Positions 1 through 8,297 are shown, counted from the stretch's first letter. The stretch is DNA of 64,000 nt from Bacillota bacterium (GCA_023436585.1 JAEZIN010000002.1:124001-188000), one strand, 5' to 3'. Notes: generated by a model from the letters alone, not told the origin. A program made the numbers and translations.

Positions 1-869
1 ATCTCGTTGATTTTGGAAAGGGGAAAGGGTGCGCCTGCCTCCTTGGCAATGGCCTTCAAGTGCAGCGCGGTGTTTGTGGAGCAGCCCAGGGCCATATCCA
101 CCACCAGCGCGTTTTCAATGGATTTTTCATTGAGGATGTCTCTGGCGCAAATGTTCTTCTCCAAAAGCTCCATAATTTTGACACCTGTTTCCTTAGCCAG
201 GCGCGTCCTGGCGGCGTACACCGCTGGGATGGTGCCGTTGCCGGGCAGCCCCAGGCCGATGACTTCCGTCAGGCAGTTCATGGAGTTTGCGGTGAACATG
301 CCGGAGCAGGAGCCGCAGCCGGGACAGACCTCGTTTTCGATGGCGGCCAGCTCTTCTTCCCTAATGATCCCGGCTTTATACGACCCCACCGCCTCAAAGG
401 AGGTGTTCAGGTCCTTGCCGTTCAGCGAAAGCATGGGCCCGCCCGACACAAAAATGCTGGGCAGGTTCAGCCGCGCCGCCGCCATGAGCATCCCCGGCAC
501 CACCTTGTCGCAGTTGGGGATGAACACCAGCGCGTCAAAGGCGTGGGCGCGCACCATGCACTCTATGGTGTCGGCAATCAGCTCCCTGGTGCAAAGGGAA
601 TATCGCATCCCCTCATGGCCCATAGCGATGCCGTCACATACGGCGATGGTGTTGAACTCCAGTGGCGTTCCTCCCGCCATCAGCACGCCGTCCTTCACGG
701 CCCTTGATATCTGCTGCAGGTGAACGTGGCCGGGCACGATTTCGTTGAAGGAGTTGACGATGCCGATAAAGGGCTTTTTCAATTGGCCGTCGGTGAGCCC
801 GCAAGCCTTCAAAAGGGATCGGTGGGGCGTACGCTCCGGGCCAGACTTTACAGCATCGGACCGGCTCAT
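1..869 (-). CDS. ilvD: Dihydroxy-acid dehydratase, 3' end cut by window
   Basis: IlvD converts 2,3-dihydroxy-isovalerate and 2,3-dihydroxy-3-methylvalerate to the 2-keto acids of valine and isoleucine synthesis, using an iron-sulfur cluster. The 289 visible residues start MSRSDAVKSGPERTPHRSLL. They include the family signatures CDKVVPG (about residue 121) and CPGCGSCSGMFTANSMNC (about 190), which hold the cluster cysteines. The remaining half of the protein lies beyond position 1. The ATG overlaps the ilvC stop as ATGA, and an AAGGAGGAG ribosome site sits inside the end of ilvC, so the two are translationally coupled. Last visible gene of the ilvBNCD operon. Confidence 0.97.
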   Translation of the reverse strand, partial: MSRSDAVKSGPERTPHRSLLKACGLTDGQLKKPFIGIVNSFNEIVPGHVHLQQISRAVKDGVLMAGGTPLEFNTIAVCDGIAMGHEGMRYSLCTRELIADTIECMVRAHAFDALVFIPNCDKVVPGMLMAAARLNLPSIFVSGGPMLSLNGKDLNTSFEAVGSYKAGIIREEELAAIENEVCPGCGSCSGMFTANSMNCLTEVIGLGLPGNGTIPAVYAARTRLAKETGVKIMELLEKNICARDILNEKSIENALVVDMALGCSTNTALHLKAIAKEAGAPFPLSKINE

Positions 870-1873
870 TTATTCTCCTCCTTGGGCTTTTGCCAGCTCA
901 TTTTGGCCCGTAGCTCCGCGCCGGTCTTTTCCAGCAGGCTGTTCTGGGCGGCATAGCGCATGGCGTTAAAGGACGGGCGGTTGGCCTGGTTCTCCAAAAT
1001 CCAGTTGCGGGCGAATACGCCGTTCTGAATTTCGGAGAGCACCTTCTTCATTTCTTTCTTTGTTTCCTCGGTGATGATGCGGGGGCCGGTTACGTAATCG
1101 CCGTACTCCGCCGTATCAGAAATGGAATAACGCATGAAGTTCATGCCGCCGGCCACCACCAGGTCAATGATGAGCTTCATTTCGTGCACGCACTCAAAGT
1201 ACGCGCTCTCCGGCTGGTAACCTGCCTCCACCAGTGTATCAAACCCGGCCTTCATCAACGCCGTCACGCCGCCGCAGAGTACCGCCTGCTCGCCGAAAAG
1301 GTCCGTCTCCGTCTCCTCACGGAAGGTGGTTTCCAGGATACCGGCGCGTGCGCCGCCGATGCCCACGGCATACGCCAGCGCGATGCCCTTGGCATCGCCG
1401 TTGGGGTCCTGGTACACGGCGATCAGGTCTGGCACGCCCTTGCCCTCCACAAACTGGCTGCGCACGGTATGCCCGGGGCCCTTGGGTGCGATCATGATGA
1501 CGGCCACTTCCTGCGGGACGACGATCTGCCCGAAATGGATGTTGAAGCCATGGGCGAAAGCCAGCGTCTTGCCGGGCTTCAGATAGGGGGCGATGTCGTT
1601 TTTGTAGAGTGACGCCTGCTTTTCATCGTTCACCAGGATCATGATCACGTCAGACGCCGCCACGGCATCAGCGGTGAGCATGACCTCAAGGCCCGCTTCC
1701 CTGGCAGCCGCCGCCGATTTGGAGCCCCTGTACAGGCCCACCACCACGTCATATCCGCTGTCCTTCAAATTCAGCGCATGGGCATGCCCCTGGCTGCCGT
1801 AGCCGATGACGGCAATCTTTTTCCCCTGAAGGTAACTGGAATCGCAATCCTGCTGGTAGTACATCCTGGCCAT
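866..1873 (-). CDS. ilvC: Ketol-acid reductoisomerase, class I
   Basis: IlvC isomerises and reduces acetolactate and acetohydroxybutyrate, the second common step to valine, leucine and isoleucine. At 335 residues it has the short class I length. The Rossmann motif GYGSQGHAHALNLKDSG lies at about residues 24-40. It is followed by a GLYRGSKS loop whose Arg and Ser are typical of NADPH-preferring enzymes. The metal-binding acidic residues lie in ETETDLFGEQAVLCGG (about residues 186-201). It starts 6 nt after ilvN ends; the ribosome site AAGAAGAGGAG lies inside the ilvN end. It overlaps ilvD by 4 nt. Confidence 0.97.
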   Translation of the reverse strand: MARMYYQQDCDSSYLQGKKIAVIGYGSQGHAHALNLKDSGYDVVVGLYRGSKSAAAAREAGLEVMLTADAVAASDVIMILVNDEKQASLYKNDIAPYLKPGKTLAFAHGFNIHFGQIVVPQEVAVIMIAPKGPGHTVRSQFVEGKGVPDLIAVYQDPNGDAKGIALAYAVGIGGARAGILETTFREETETDLFGEQAVLCGGVTALMKAGFDTLVEAGYQPESAYFECVHEMKLIIDLVVAGGMNFMRYSISDTAEYGDYVTGPRIITEETKKEMKKVLSEIQNGVFARNWILENQANRPSFNAMRYAAQNSLLEKTGAELRAKMSWQKPKEENK

Positions 1874-1879
1874 AAAAAG

Positions 1880-2392
1880 TCACTCCTCTTCTTTTTGTGT
1901 CAGCACATAGCCGTTTCTGCCAATGGCAGTCACGCCTGTGCGGCATAGCTCAATGATTCCGAATGGTTCCAAAAAGGTTACAAAGGCGTCCAGCTTTGCT
2001 TTTTCCCCCGTCAGCTCCATGGTCATGGTGTCTGGGGCCAGATCGATCACCTTGGCGCGGAACACCGTCACAGCGTCCAGCGCCTGGCTCCTTGTATCCG
2101 GCGCGGCCCGGACCTTCACCAGAAGCAGTTCTCGGATGACGGTCTTATCAAGGTCCATCAGCTCCACCACTTTGACATCGTGCAGCTTTTCCAATTGAAG
2201 CACGATCTGCTCCCGCACATAGCCGTCACCCGTGGCCAGAATGGTGATCCGGGAAATAAGCGAGCTTTGCGTCTCCCCGACGGAGAGGCTGTCGATGTTG
2301 AAGCCCCGGCGGGCGAAAAGCCCGGAAATGCGGGTCAGCACGCCGGATTCGTTGTTCACCAGCAGCGACAGTATAAACTTGCCTGATTCCAT
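1880..2392 (-). CDS. ilvN: Acetolactate synthase regulatory subunit
   Basis: This is the small subunit of acetohydroxy-acid synthase, which activates the IlvB catalytic subunit and confers valine feedback inhibition. The 170 residues fit the family length of about 160-175. An N-terminal ACT domain is visible in FILSLLVNNESGVLTRISG and FARRGFNIDSLSVGETQ. The second half matches the usual C-terminal regulatory domain (about residues 85-160). It lies 4 nt downstream of ilvB and 6 nt upstream of ilvC, in one transcription unit. Confidence 0.96.
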   Translation of the reverse strand: MESGKFILSLLVNNESGVLTRISGLFARRGFNIDSLSVGETQSSLISRITILATGDGYVREQIVLQLEKLHDVKVVELMDLDKTVIRELLLVKVRAAPDTRSQALDAVTVFRAKVIDLAPDTMTMELTGEKAKLDAFVTFLEPFGIIELCRTGVTAIGRNGYVLTQKEEE

Positions 2393-2396
2393 GGCT

Positions 2397-4064
2397 TTAC
2401 CCCCTCACAATCATGTCCCGAATGGTTCCGTTGGGCGGGATCATGGGCAGCACCTTTTCATCCCGATGGATGCGGGCGTCGACCACCACCGGCCCGGTGA
2501 GCTGGAAGGCTTTGTCCAGCACGGCATCCAGCTTGTCGATGGCATCCAGGCGCAGCCCCTTGGCACCAAAAGCCTGGGCCAGAAGGACAAAATCCGTATC
2601 CCTGTTGAGTGTCGTGTTGGAATAGCGGTGGCCAAAGAACATGGTCTGCCATTGGCGCACCAGGCCCAATACGCTGTTGTTGAGCACCACCACGATAAGG
2701 GGCAGGCGGTTGGTCACGGCGGTAGCCAGCTCGTTCATGTTCATGTGGAAGCTACCGTCGCCAGTGAACAGCACCGTCTTCTTCATGCCCGTACCGATGC
2801 ATGCCCCGATGGCAGCGCCCAAGCCAAAGCCCATGGTGCCAAGGCCGCCGGAGGTGATGAAGGTGCGGGGCCTGTGAAAGCTGTAGTATTGCGCCGTCCA
2901 CATCTGATGCTGGCCCACGTCGGTAGCCACAGGGCTGTCGGCCGGCAGGCGCTTGTTCACCGCCTTGATGACCATTTCGGGATTCAGGCGGCTTTCGTTC
3001 ATGGTAAGGTGATTGTCCGGCGCGCTTGTCAGCTGCTCCACCTCATCGAGCCAGGCGGAGCCGGATTTTTGCAGCCCCATGCCGTTCAAGGCAACAAGAG
3101 CCTCCTTCACGTCCGCCACCAGCGCCACATAGGCGGGGATGTTTTTGCCGATCTCCGCCGGGTCGATGTCGATGTGCAGCACCTTGCGGTTCTTGGAAAA
3201 CTCAATCTTGTTCCCTGTGGCCCTGTCGGAGAAGCGGGAGCCGACGGCGATGATCAGGTCGGATTTGTCCATCACCTGGGTGGCGGCATACCTTCCGTGC
3301 ATGCCCGTCATCCCCAGGAACAGGGGATGGTTATGGTCCACGGCGGATAAGCCCATCATGCTGGTGCCAATAGGCGCTCCGATGGTTTCCGCAAGCCGGA
3401 TCAATTCCTCCCCCGCCCCGGCCGCCGTCACGCCGCCGCCGGCATACAAAAAGGGCCTTTGGGAGGAGGCAATCAATTCCGCAGCCTGCTTTATGGCCTG
3501 GCTGTCCAGTGTTTTTGATAGCGGTTCCTCTCCCTTGGCCCCCGGGGTAAATTCACATTCTGCAATTTGCACATCCTTGGGGATATCCACCAGCACAGGC
3601 CCCGGCCTGCCGGAGGCGGCAATACGGAAGGCTTTGCGCAGCGTTTCACTGAGGCGCGTCACATCCTTGACCATATAGTTGTGCTTGGTGATGGACATGG
3701 TAATGCCTGTGATGTCCACCTCCTGAAAGCTGTCCCGGCCAATGAACGTGCAGGGCACATTCCCGGTGATGGCCACCATGGGCGTGGAATCCAGGAAGGC
3801 CGTGGCGATGCCGGTCACCAGGTTCGTGGCACCGGGGCCGGAGGTGGCGATCACCACGCCGGTCTTGCCCGTGGCCCTGGCATACCCGTCCGCGGCATGG
3901 GCGGCACCCTGCTCATGGCAGGTGATCACATGGCGCAGCCAGCCGGATGCCTTGTATAGCTCGTCATAAATATTCAGCACAAAGCCGCCCGGGTAGCCGA
4001 ACACGGTATCAACCTGCTGTTCCTTGAAAACTTCCATCAGGATCTGTGCGCCATTGAGCTTCAT
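2397..4064 (-). CDS. ilvB: Acetolactate synthase catalytic subunit
   Basis: This thiamine-diphosphate enzyme condenses pyruvate with pyruvate or 2-ketobutyrate, the first common step of branched-chain synthesis. The 555-residue protein has the cofactor-activating Glu in CHEQGAAHAADGYAR. The thiamine/Mg motif runs from GDGSFHMNMNELATA to VVLNN near residue 450. The start at 4064 is chosen because GGGAGGAACGGCA precedes it. An in-frame GTG at 4109 would begin inside the upstream terminator hairpin and is rejected. First structural gene of ilvBNCD, controlled by the leader and attenuator directly upstream. Confidence 0.96.
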   Translation of the reverse strand: MKLNGAQILMEVFKEQQVDTVFGYPGGFVLNIYDELYKASGWLRHVITCHEQGAAHAADGYARATGKTGVVIATSGPGATNLVTGIATAFLDSTPMVAITGNVPCTFIGRDSFQEVDITGITMSITKHNYMVKDVTRLSETLRKAFRIAASGRPGPVLVDIPKDVQIAECEFTPGAKGEEPLSKTLDSQAIKQAAELIASSQRPFLYAGGGVTAAGAGEELIRLAETIGAPIGTSMMGLSAVDHNHPLFLGMTGMHGRYAATQVMDKSDLIIAVGSRFSDRATGNKIEFSKNRKVLHIDIDPAEIGKNIPAYVALVADVKEALVALNGMGLQKSGSAWLDEVEQLTSAPDNHLTMNESRLNPEMVIKAVNKRLPADSPVATDVGQHQMWTAQYYSFHRPRTFITSGGLGTMGFGLGAAIGACIGTGMKKTVLFTGDGSFHMNMNELATAVTNRLPLIVVVLNNSVLGLVRQWQTMFFGHRYSNTTLNRDTDFVLLAQAFGAKGLRLDAIDKLDAVLDKAFQLTGPVVVDARIHRDEKVLPMIPPNGTIRDMIVRG

Positions 4065-4088
4065 TGCCGTTCCTCCCTTATAAAAAAG

Positions 4089-4120
4089 CCCCCTGATCCG
4101 TGTACACACGGTTCAGGGGG
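4089..4120 (-). terminator. ilv attenuator terminator hairpin
   Basis: Read on the minus strand, two long arms of one stem (CCCCCTGA..CCGTGT and the matching ACACGG..TCAGGGGG, one T-T mismatch, tiny loop) are followed by C and six T residues at 4082-4087. The hairpin sits between the leader peptide stop and the ilvB ribosome site, where an attenuator terminator is expected. A possible antiterminator is GTGTATGC in leader codons 30-32 pairing with GCTTACAC just before the hairpin, with one mismatch. Confidence 0.9.
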
Positions 4121-4141
4121 TGTAAGCATATTCTTGTGCGT

Positions 4142-4264
4142 TTATGCCTCTACCGTTCTCCCGTCCCTGCGCATACACAAAATCCCGCTGGCGACCAGTA
4201 CGTTAATTCGTACAAGGACGACAACGAGTACAAGGACGAGAAGGCCCAGAGACAAGTGGTTCAT
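4142..4264 (-). CDS. ilv operon leader peptide (attenuation)
   Basis: This 40-residue frame begins MNHLSLGLLVLVLVVVLVRI and continues NVLVASGILCMRRDGRTVEA. Ten of residues 8-18 are Leu or Val, followed by Ile, Val, Leu, Val. AGGAGCACTT precedes the ATG, and a terminator hairpin begins 21 nt after the stop, just before ilvB. This is the arrangement of branched-chain attenuation: ribosome stalling at Leu/Val codons when charged tRNA is scarce would block the terminator. The short length means that standard gene callers miss it. No T-box, the more usual Bacillota solution, was seen. Confidence 0.9.
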   Translation of the reverse strand: MNHLSLGLLVLVLVVVLVRINVLVASGILCMRRDGRTVEA

Positions 4265-4293
4265 AAGTGCTCCTGTTTAAAAAAGTTTTTATA

Positions 4294-4323
4294 AAGGTAT
4301 CACATTGCGGGAAGCTTTGTCAA
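4294..4323 (-). promoter_or_regulatory. ilv operon promoter
   Basis: On the minus strand a perfect -35 TTGACA (4318-4323) is followed after 18 nt by TACCTT (4294-4299). The predicted start would be about 25 nt before the leader peptide ATG at 4264. The -10 match is moderate. The rest of the 4265-4384 gap shows nothing else. Confidence 0.6.
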
Positions 4324-4384
4324 GCGCGGCGATGTATTTTTATTGTATTTGCGAGACTCCCGCCTTCACAGGCTCCGCCGGCGA

Positions 4385-4669
4385 TTAGCCGTAACCGGCC
4401 TCCATGGGATAGTTTTTTCCGTTTTCCATCATGGATTTTGCCTTGCCATACGCAAGGCATGCGATCCCACCCGCCAAAAGGATGGAAAGCTGTCCGTTTA
4501 CCACATGAAGCAAGCTGTACATCAACTGGTGGATGTATAAAGAGGAAAAGGGCAGCGACCAGAGGATCATGTTGTAGGGCAGCGCGCTGACGCCTTTCTC
4601 CTGCCCCTCTTCCCAATGAACAGGAAGAGGTATAAAATATACGCTTATAACGCCCAAGAAATGATTCAA
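4385..4669 (-). CDS. Possible small membrane protein, unrecognised
   Basis: This is a 94-residue frame with a TTG start, MNHFLGVISVYFIPLPVHW, with two hydrophobic stretches (about residues 33-58 and 60-73) and a charged tail ending KSMMENGKNYPMEAGYG. It begins 24 nt after the preceding gene ends and would be cotranscribed with it. No convincing ribosome site precedes it, and I do not recognise the family. It may be a chance frame or a decayed gene. Confidence 0.25.
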   Translation of the reverse strand: MNHFLGVISVYFIPLPVHWEEGQEKGVSALPYNMILWSLPFSSLYIHQLMYSLLHVVNGQLSILLAGGIACLAYGKAKSMMENGKNYPMEAGYG

Positions 4670-4693
4670 TCCATTTGCCTTGTCACAGGTATG

Positions 4694-5545
4694 CTACAGC
4701 ATGATATCGCTTTTTTTGGGGCTGCTCCTGCCTTCCAGGTCCGGCTGCCGGCGCTCCATTGCCGCCAGGGCGATTTCGATGTCCTCATGTACCTCATCTA
4801 CCGTATGGCAGCCCACCGTTACCATATCGCAGGGCCGCAGCGTAGCGTAGGAGAAGGTCAACCCCACAAAAGGCGATACCCTTCCCGCCGCCATGGCCTT
4901 GATGGTCATCACTGGCTTTTTCGCGCTCCAGATCACTTTATGGATGTACTCGATTTCCACCTGCATCAAAAAGCCGGCGCAGTTGTAGATTTGAATGTAC
5001 GTTTCCACATCGTATTCATTCATGTCGGAATACACGATCAGCTCCGGCATGTGGGCCGACAGCCCGGGAATCATGCCCGCCTCCCGGATCATGGACAGGT
5101 AGTCCGGCAGCCGGTCCATGGTGCCCTTGTTCTTGTTCACCAGCTGCTCGGCGCAATAGTGGTGAGGCAGGCAAAAGGCGGCCCCCAGCTTTCTGGATGC
5201 TTCTATCGTCTGCCACGCTTCCGCCCGTGCCTTCGGATTGTCATCGACATTTAAAATGGGGGTATCAATAATGGTCATCTTTTTGCCGGTGCGGTCCTGC
5301 GCCAGGCGGATGCCGTTTACAAGAATATCGCTGCCGGAAAGGGGGCACATGACAGCGTCAATGCCGTATTCCAGATACGCTCCCAAAATATCCGCCACGG
5401 CTTCCTTCGTGTTAAAGCGGTTTTTGATCTGCGAATCGGCGGCCGCGCTGGTATGGCTGTAACCCAATATCCAGTTGGTGCCGATGATCATGCGCGGCAG
5501 GGACACGCCGCCAACCTGGGTGCGGGGAAACAGATGCGCGGACAT
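4694..5545 (-). CDS. Uncharacterised TIM-barrel-like protein
   Basis: The 283-residue soluble protein begins MSAHLFPRTQVGGVSLPRMI. It has repeated short beta strands alternating with helices (YGIDAVMCPLSGSDIL, KMTIIDTPILN, GAAFCLPHHYC, MIPGLSAHMPEL, KKPVMTIKAMAAGRVSP). This pattern suggests a TIM barrel, perhaps distantly like aldo/keto reductases or phosphosugar aldolases. His-His-Tyr-Cys and His-Met-Pro-Glu motifs could be active-site residues. GAAAGGAAG precedes the ATG at a good distance. No signal peptide is seen and the function is unknown. Confidence 0.7.
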   Translation of the reverse strand: MSAHLFPRTQVGGVSLPRMIIGTNWILGYSHTSAAADSQIKNRFNTKEAVADILGAYLEYGIDAVMCPLSGSDILVNGIRLAQDRTGKKMTIIDTPILNVDDNPKARAEAWQTIEASRKLGAAFCLPHHYCAEQLVNKNKGTMDRLPDYLSMIREAGMIPGLSAHMPELIVYSDMNEYDVETYIQIYNCAGFLMQVEIEYIHKVIWSAKKPVMTIKAMAAGRVSPFVGLTFSYATLRPCDMVTVGCHTVDEVHEDIEIALAAMERRQPDLEGRSSPKKSDIML

Positions 5546-5660
5546 ATTTTGTTCTTCCTTTCAATGCCTTACCTGACCATAATATGTTCAGAACAGGCAT
5601 GGGAATTTCCTTCCCCACCGGCGGCAAAATATTTGTAATTTCCTCGCGGCAGCACCGTGC

Positions 5661-5689
5661 TTTTCTTTTCCGGCCGCCTTTGCTATACT
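5661..5689 (+). promoter_or_regulatory. Candidate promoter of the SpoU methyltransferase
   Basis: A good -10 TATACT (5684-5689) lies 17 nt after a poor -35 TTTTCT (5661-5666) and 57 nt before the gene start. Confidence 0.4.
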
Positions 5690-5746
5690 ACGGTTAATAC
5701 AGCGGCATTCTTGTATGGGATGCCGGCGGATCATGGGGAGGGCCTT

Positions 5747-6514
5747 GTGCAAACCATCACCAGCATACAAAACCCCAAGGTTGCCTTCTGGCGCAGCTTG
5801 AAAACCAGGGCGGCCAGGCAGGAGGCCGGATTATATATCGTGGAAGGCGCCAAAATGGTGGGCGAAGCCCTGCAGGGCGGTCTTGCCAAGTCGCTGCTCA
5901 TCGACGTGGACAGGCTGCGGGAATATCAGCATTTTTCCGACACCGCTGCCTGCGATGTATTTGCCGTATCCGCACATATCCTTGCCTCAGTCTGCGACAC
6001 AAAAACCCCCCAGGGTGTGGCCGCCGCCATTCTGCTTCCAGACGCACCTTCTCTTGGGGAACTGGGGCCTTTAATCGTAGCGCTGGATGGCGTACAGGAC
6101 CCCGGCAATGTGGGCACCATATTGCGCACGGCGGACGCCGCCGGCTTTACCGGTGCCTTGCTGTCGGAGGAATGCGCCGACCTGTATTCTCCCAAATGCC
6201 TGCGGGCCACCATGGGAAGCATCTTCCGGCTGAAGGCGCTGGTGGCCCCTTCCCTGCCGGGAGCGCTGGCGAATTTGAAGGAGGCTGGGTACAGCCTGCT
6301 ATCCGGCGAACTAAACGGTACACCTTTTTATGAAAGAGCAAACGTGCAAAGCCGCTTGTGCCTTTTAATCGGCAGCGAGGGCAACGGCGTATCGCCGGAA
6401 GTCAGCGCGTTGTGCACCCACCGACTGACACTGCCCATGCGGGGCGGCGCGGAATCACTGAACGCTGCGGTAGCGGCAGGAATCATGATGTACGACCTGG
6501 TGAACAGAAGGTAA
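5747..6514 (+). CDS. TrmH/SpoU-family RNA 2'-O-methyltransferase
   Basis: It belongs to the SPOUT superfamily, which methylates ribose 2'-OH groups in rRNA or tRNA using S-adenosylmethionine. The 255-residue protein has an N-terminal substrate-binding domain (NPKVAFWRSLKTRAARQEAG, about residues 8-27). Three C-terminal knot motifs follow: GVQDPGNVGTILRTADAAGF, LIGSEGNGVSPEV, and LPMRGGAESLNAAVAAGIM near the end. The GTG at 5747 is chosen because GGGGAGG lies just upstream; frames that reach back to 5657 would start before the promoter -10. It is a single-gene unit. The target RNA cannot be told from sequence. Confidence 0.9.
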   Translation: MQTITSIQNPKVAFWRSLKTRAARQEAGLYIVEGAKMVGEALQGGLAKSLLIDVDRLREYQHFSDTAACDVFAVSAHILASVCDTKTPQGVAAAILLPDAPSLGELGPLIVALDGVQDPGNVGTILRTADAAGFTGALLSEECADLYSPKCLRATMGSIFRLKALVAPSLPGALANLKEAGYSLLSGELNGTPFYERANVQSRLCLLIGSEGNGVSPEVSALCTHRLTLPMRGGAESLNAAVAAGIMMYDLVNRR

Positions 6515-6559
6515 TTCACATTTCCGTCCGCGTTCAACCTTCCCATTCATGTAAAAGTC

Positions 6560-6709
6560 TTCCCCTTGAGGGCTCCGGAATACCGCTCCTGACAGTGTCA
6601 GATTAGAGAGGTATGGAGGAGGCTGGCGAAACAAGCAATGAGAGCGGTAGCGAACCGGTGCGCCGATTGAGCCAGATGGAATAGGTGGCGCGCAGCGCCG
6701 GATGAGGTG
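6560..6709. repeat. Palindromic intergenic repeat, copy interrupted by insert
   Basis: The gap 6515-6797 holds TTCCCCTTGAGGG (6560-6572) and, 111 nt later, GGTGGCGCGCAGCGCCGG followed by ATGAGGTG (6684-6709). In the copy at 35,333-35,462 these blocks are adjacent, so this copy is split by a 111-nt insert. The split also breaks the TTCCCC..GGGGAA palindrome. Confidence 0.75.
6573..6683 (+). repeat. ~110-nt structured insert, copy 1
   Basis: It begins CTCCGGAATACCG and ends near ATTGAGCCAGATGGA, and it matches 43,091-43,200 over its whole length. Hairpins shared with the other copy, with compensating changes: CTGAC-AGT-GTCAG, flanked by TACC-g-CTC and GAG-a-GGTA; CTGGC with GCCAG; and CGGT-AGCGA-ACCG. 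It has no coding frame with a ribosome site. Orientation is given as the strand on which the two copies align. Confidence 0.7.
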
Positions 6710-6753
6710 GCCTGCCGCAATCATCCCCTCTGTAACCTCTACCTTTATATCAT

Positions 6754-6779
6754 AAAAACCACCACTGTGCCGTGGTGGT
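6754..6779 (-). terminator. Terminator of the arabinofuranosidase operon
   Basis: On the minus strand ACCACCAC and GTGGTGGT form a perfect 8-bp stem with a 6-nt loop, followed by a T run. It lies 19 nt past the GH51 stop. Confidence 0.85.
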
Positions 6780-6797
6780 CTCCGTTTCAAACCCTAC

Positions 6798-8297
6798 TTA
6801 TAATTGTATCTCCACAATATTCACCGAATGCGGAATCAGTGCCAGGGGCCTTGGGGAAGTGACCTCCATCCAACCGGTAGAATGAATTACCGCGCCTTGA
6901 TGGTTCACATCATTGTAGCTTTCACAGGAAGCGCCGGCCAGCGTATGTACCCGGTAGGCCTTGATAGGCGCTCGGTCCACCTCCACCTCCATTTCCACCA
7001 GGGAGGAGGCAGACTTGTTTACGGCGGAGAGTGTCACCGTCCGTTTGTCCCCACCGGTGGTGGCCACCACATCCACCTGGTCCACCGTCACATACCGCTG
7101 CTCCTTGCTTTGGAAAACCGCCTTGGGCATATTTTCGCAGTAGGCGTCCACCACGGTATCCTGCATGTGATTGGCATACAGGTCGAACACATGGTAAGTG
7201 GCGCGCTTGACGATGCCGCCGGGATGAGTGTAAATGCAGCCTCTGGTGTTCACAGCCGGCGCGAAATTCGCCATGCCCACAAGATCGCAGTTGCGGTTCA
7301 GTTCATTCAAAAAGCAGGCGGAAAACACGGCGTCGGCCATGGTATAGGAGCTGTTGATATCGTTTTTGTCCCTAGGCAGAAGGTACTCCTCCGGGGTCAC
7401 ACCCATCTTTTGCGTATGCATGTTGGGGTGGTACCAGCCCCGCAGGTTCCACTCGTCAAAGGCAATTTTGATTTTCTTCTCCATGCCCAGCGCCGTCAAA
7501 AGCCCTCGGACTTTGGCAATGGATTCCCCCAGATTCTCTGTATACGCCATGGCCTGCTCGTAGGTGGCCAGCGCGTTGGTATTGTGGATGGCGTCCCAGT
7601 ACTGGTGGATGGAAATCCAGTGCAGGTTTTGCCCAGCCTTGCGCAATAGATTCAAATTCCAGTCGATATCGGTCAATGCCGCAGCGGAAAGCTCGATAGT
7701 GGGGTCCACATGCTTTAGCAGCTTGGCGGCCTCGCACACCAGCCGGCCCCATTCCTCCGCTTCCTTGGCGCCCAATTCCCAGGAACCGTAGTTTTCGTTG
7801 CCTATGCTCCAGTATTTGACTTGATGGGGTGCAGTAAATCCGTTGGCGATCCGCTGCCTGGCGTACTCGCCCTCATCCTTCAAATTGCAGTATTCCAGCC
7901 AGTCGCTCATTTCCTCCATGGTGCCCGTACCCGCGTTTGTACAGATATACGGCTCGCAGTCAAGCTTGCGGCAAAGCTTGATGAATTCATCCGTGCCGAA
8001 GGCATTGCTGTCCTCCACCCGCCAGGCCTTGTCGAACACGGCGGTCCTGCTTTGCCCTACGCCCTTTTTCCAGTTGTAGGAGGATACGAAACACCCACCG
8101 GGCCAGCGCATTATGGCCGGCCTGATCCTTTTCAGCGCTTCCAGCACGTCGGTGCGGAACCCGTCTTCATCGGATAAGGGATGTCCCGGATCATACACGC
8201 CGCCGTAGATCTGCCTGTGAAAGTGCTCCAGAAAGTGGCCGTAGAGCATGGGGCTGGCTTTCCCCACTTCCCGCCCCGTGGTGACGTACAGCTTCAT
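6798..8297 (-). CDS. abfA: GH51 alpha-L-arabinofuranosidase
   Basis: The enzyme releases arabinose from arabinan or arabinoxylan oligosaccharides by a retaining mechanism. At 499 residues it has the usual size of intracellular GH51 enzymes, and it lacks a signal peptide, so it would act on imported oligosaccharides. The acid/base Glu168 lies in YWSIGNENYGSWE and the nucleophile Glu282 in IAFDEWNLRGW. The N-terminal LYGHFLEHFHRQIYGGVYDP and RWPGGCF motifs are typical. The start overlaps the stop of the regulator upstream (ATGA). Last gene of the sugar importer operon. Confidence 0.96.
   Translation of the reverse strand: MKLYVTTGREVGKASPMLYGHFLEHFHRQIYGGVYDPGHPLSDEDGFRTDVLEALKRIRPAIMRWPGGCFVSSYNWKKGVGQSRTAVFDKAWRVEDSNAFGTDEFIKLCRKLDCEPYICTNAGTGTMEEMSDWLEYCNLKDEGEYARQRIANGFTAPHQVKYWSIGNENYGSWELGAKEAEEWGRLVCEAAKLLKHVDPTIELSAAALTDIDWNLNLLRKAGQNLHWISIHQYWDAIHNTNALATYEQAMAYTENLGESIAKVRGLLTALGMEKKIKIAFDEWNLRGWYHPNMHTQKMGVTPEEYLLPRDKNDINSSYTMADAVFSACFLNELNRNCDLVGMANFAPAVNTRGCIYTHPGGIVKRATYHVFDLYANHMQDTVVDAYCENMPKAVFQSKEQRYVTVDQVDVVATTGGDKRTVTLSAVNKSASSLVEMEVEVDRAPIKAYRVHTLAGASCESYNDVNHQGAVIHSTGWMEVTSPRPLALIPHSVNIVEIQL

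Noticed and set aside
4065..4109. GTG start giving ilvB 15 extra residues
   Set aside because: The codon lies inside the attenuator hairpin and lacks a ribosome site, while the ATG at 4064 has GGGAGGAACGGCA.
4065..4384. T-box leader upstream of ilvB
   Set aside because: No conserved T-box core was seen, and a leader peptide with attenuator explains the region.
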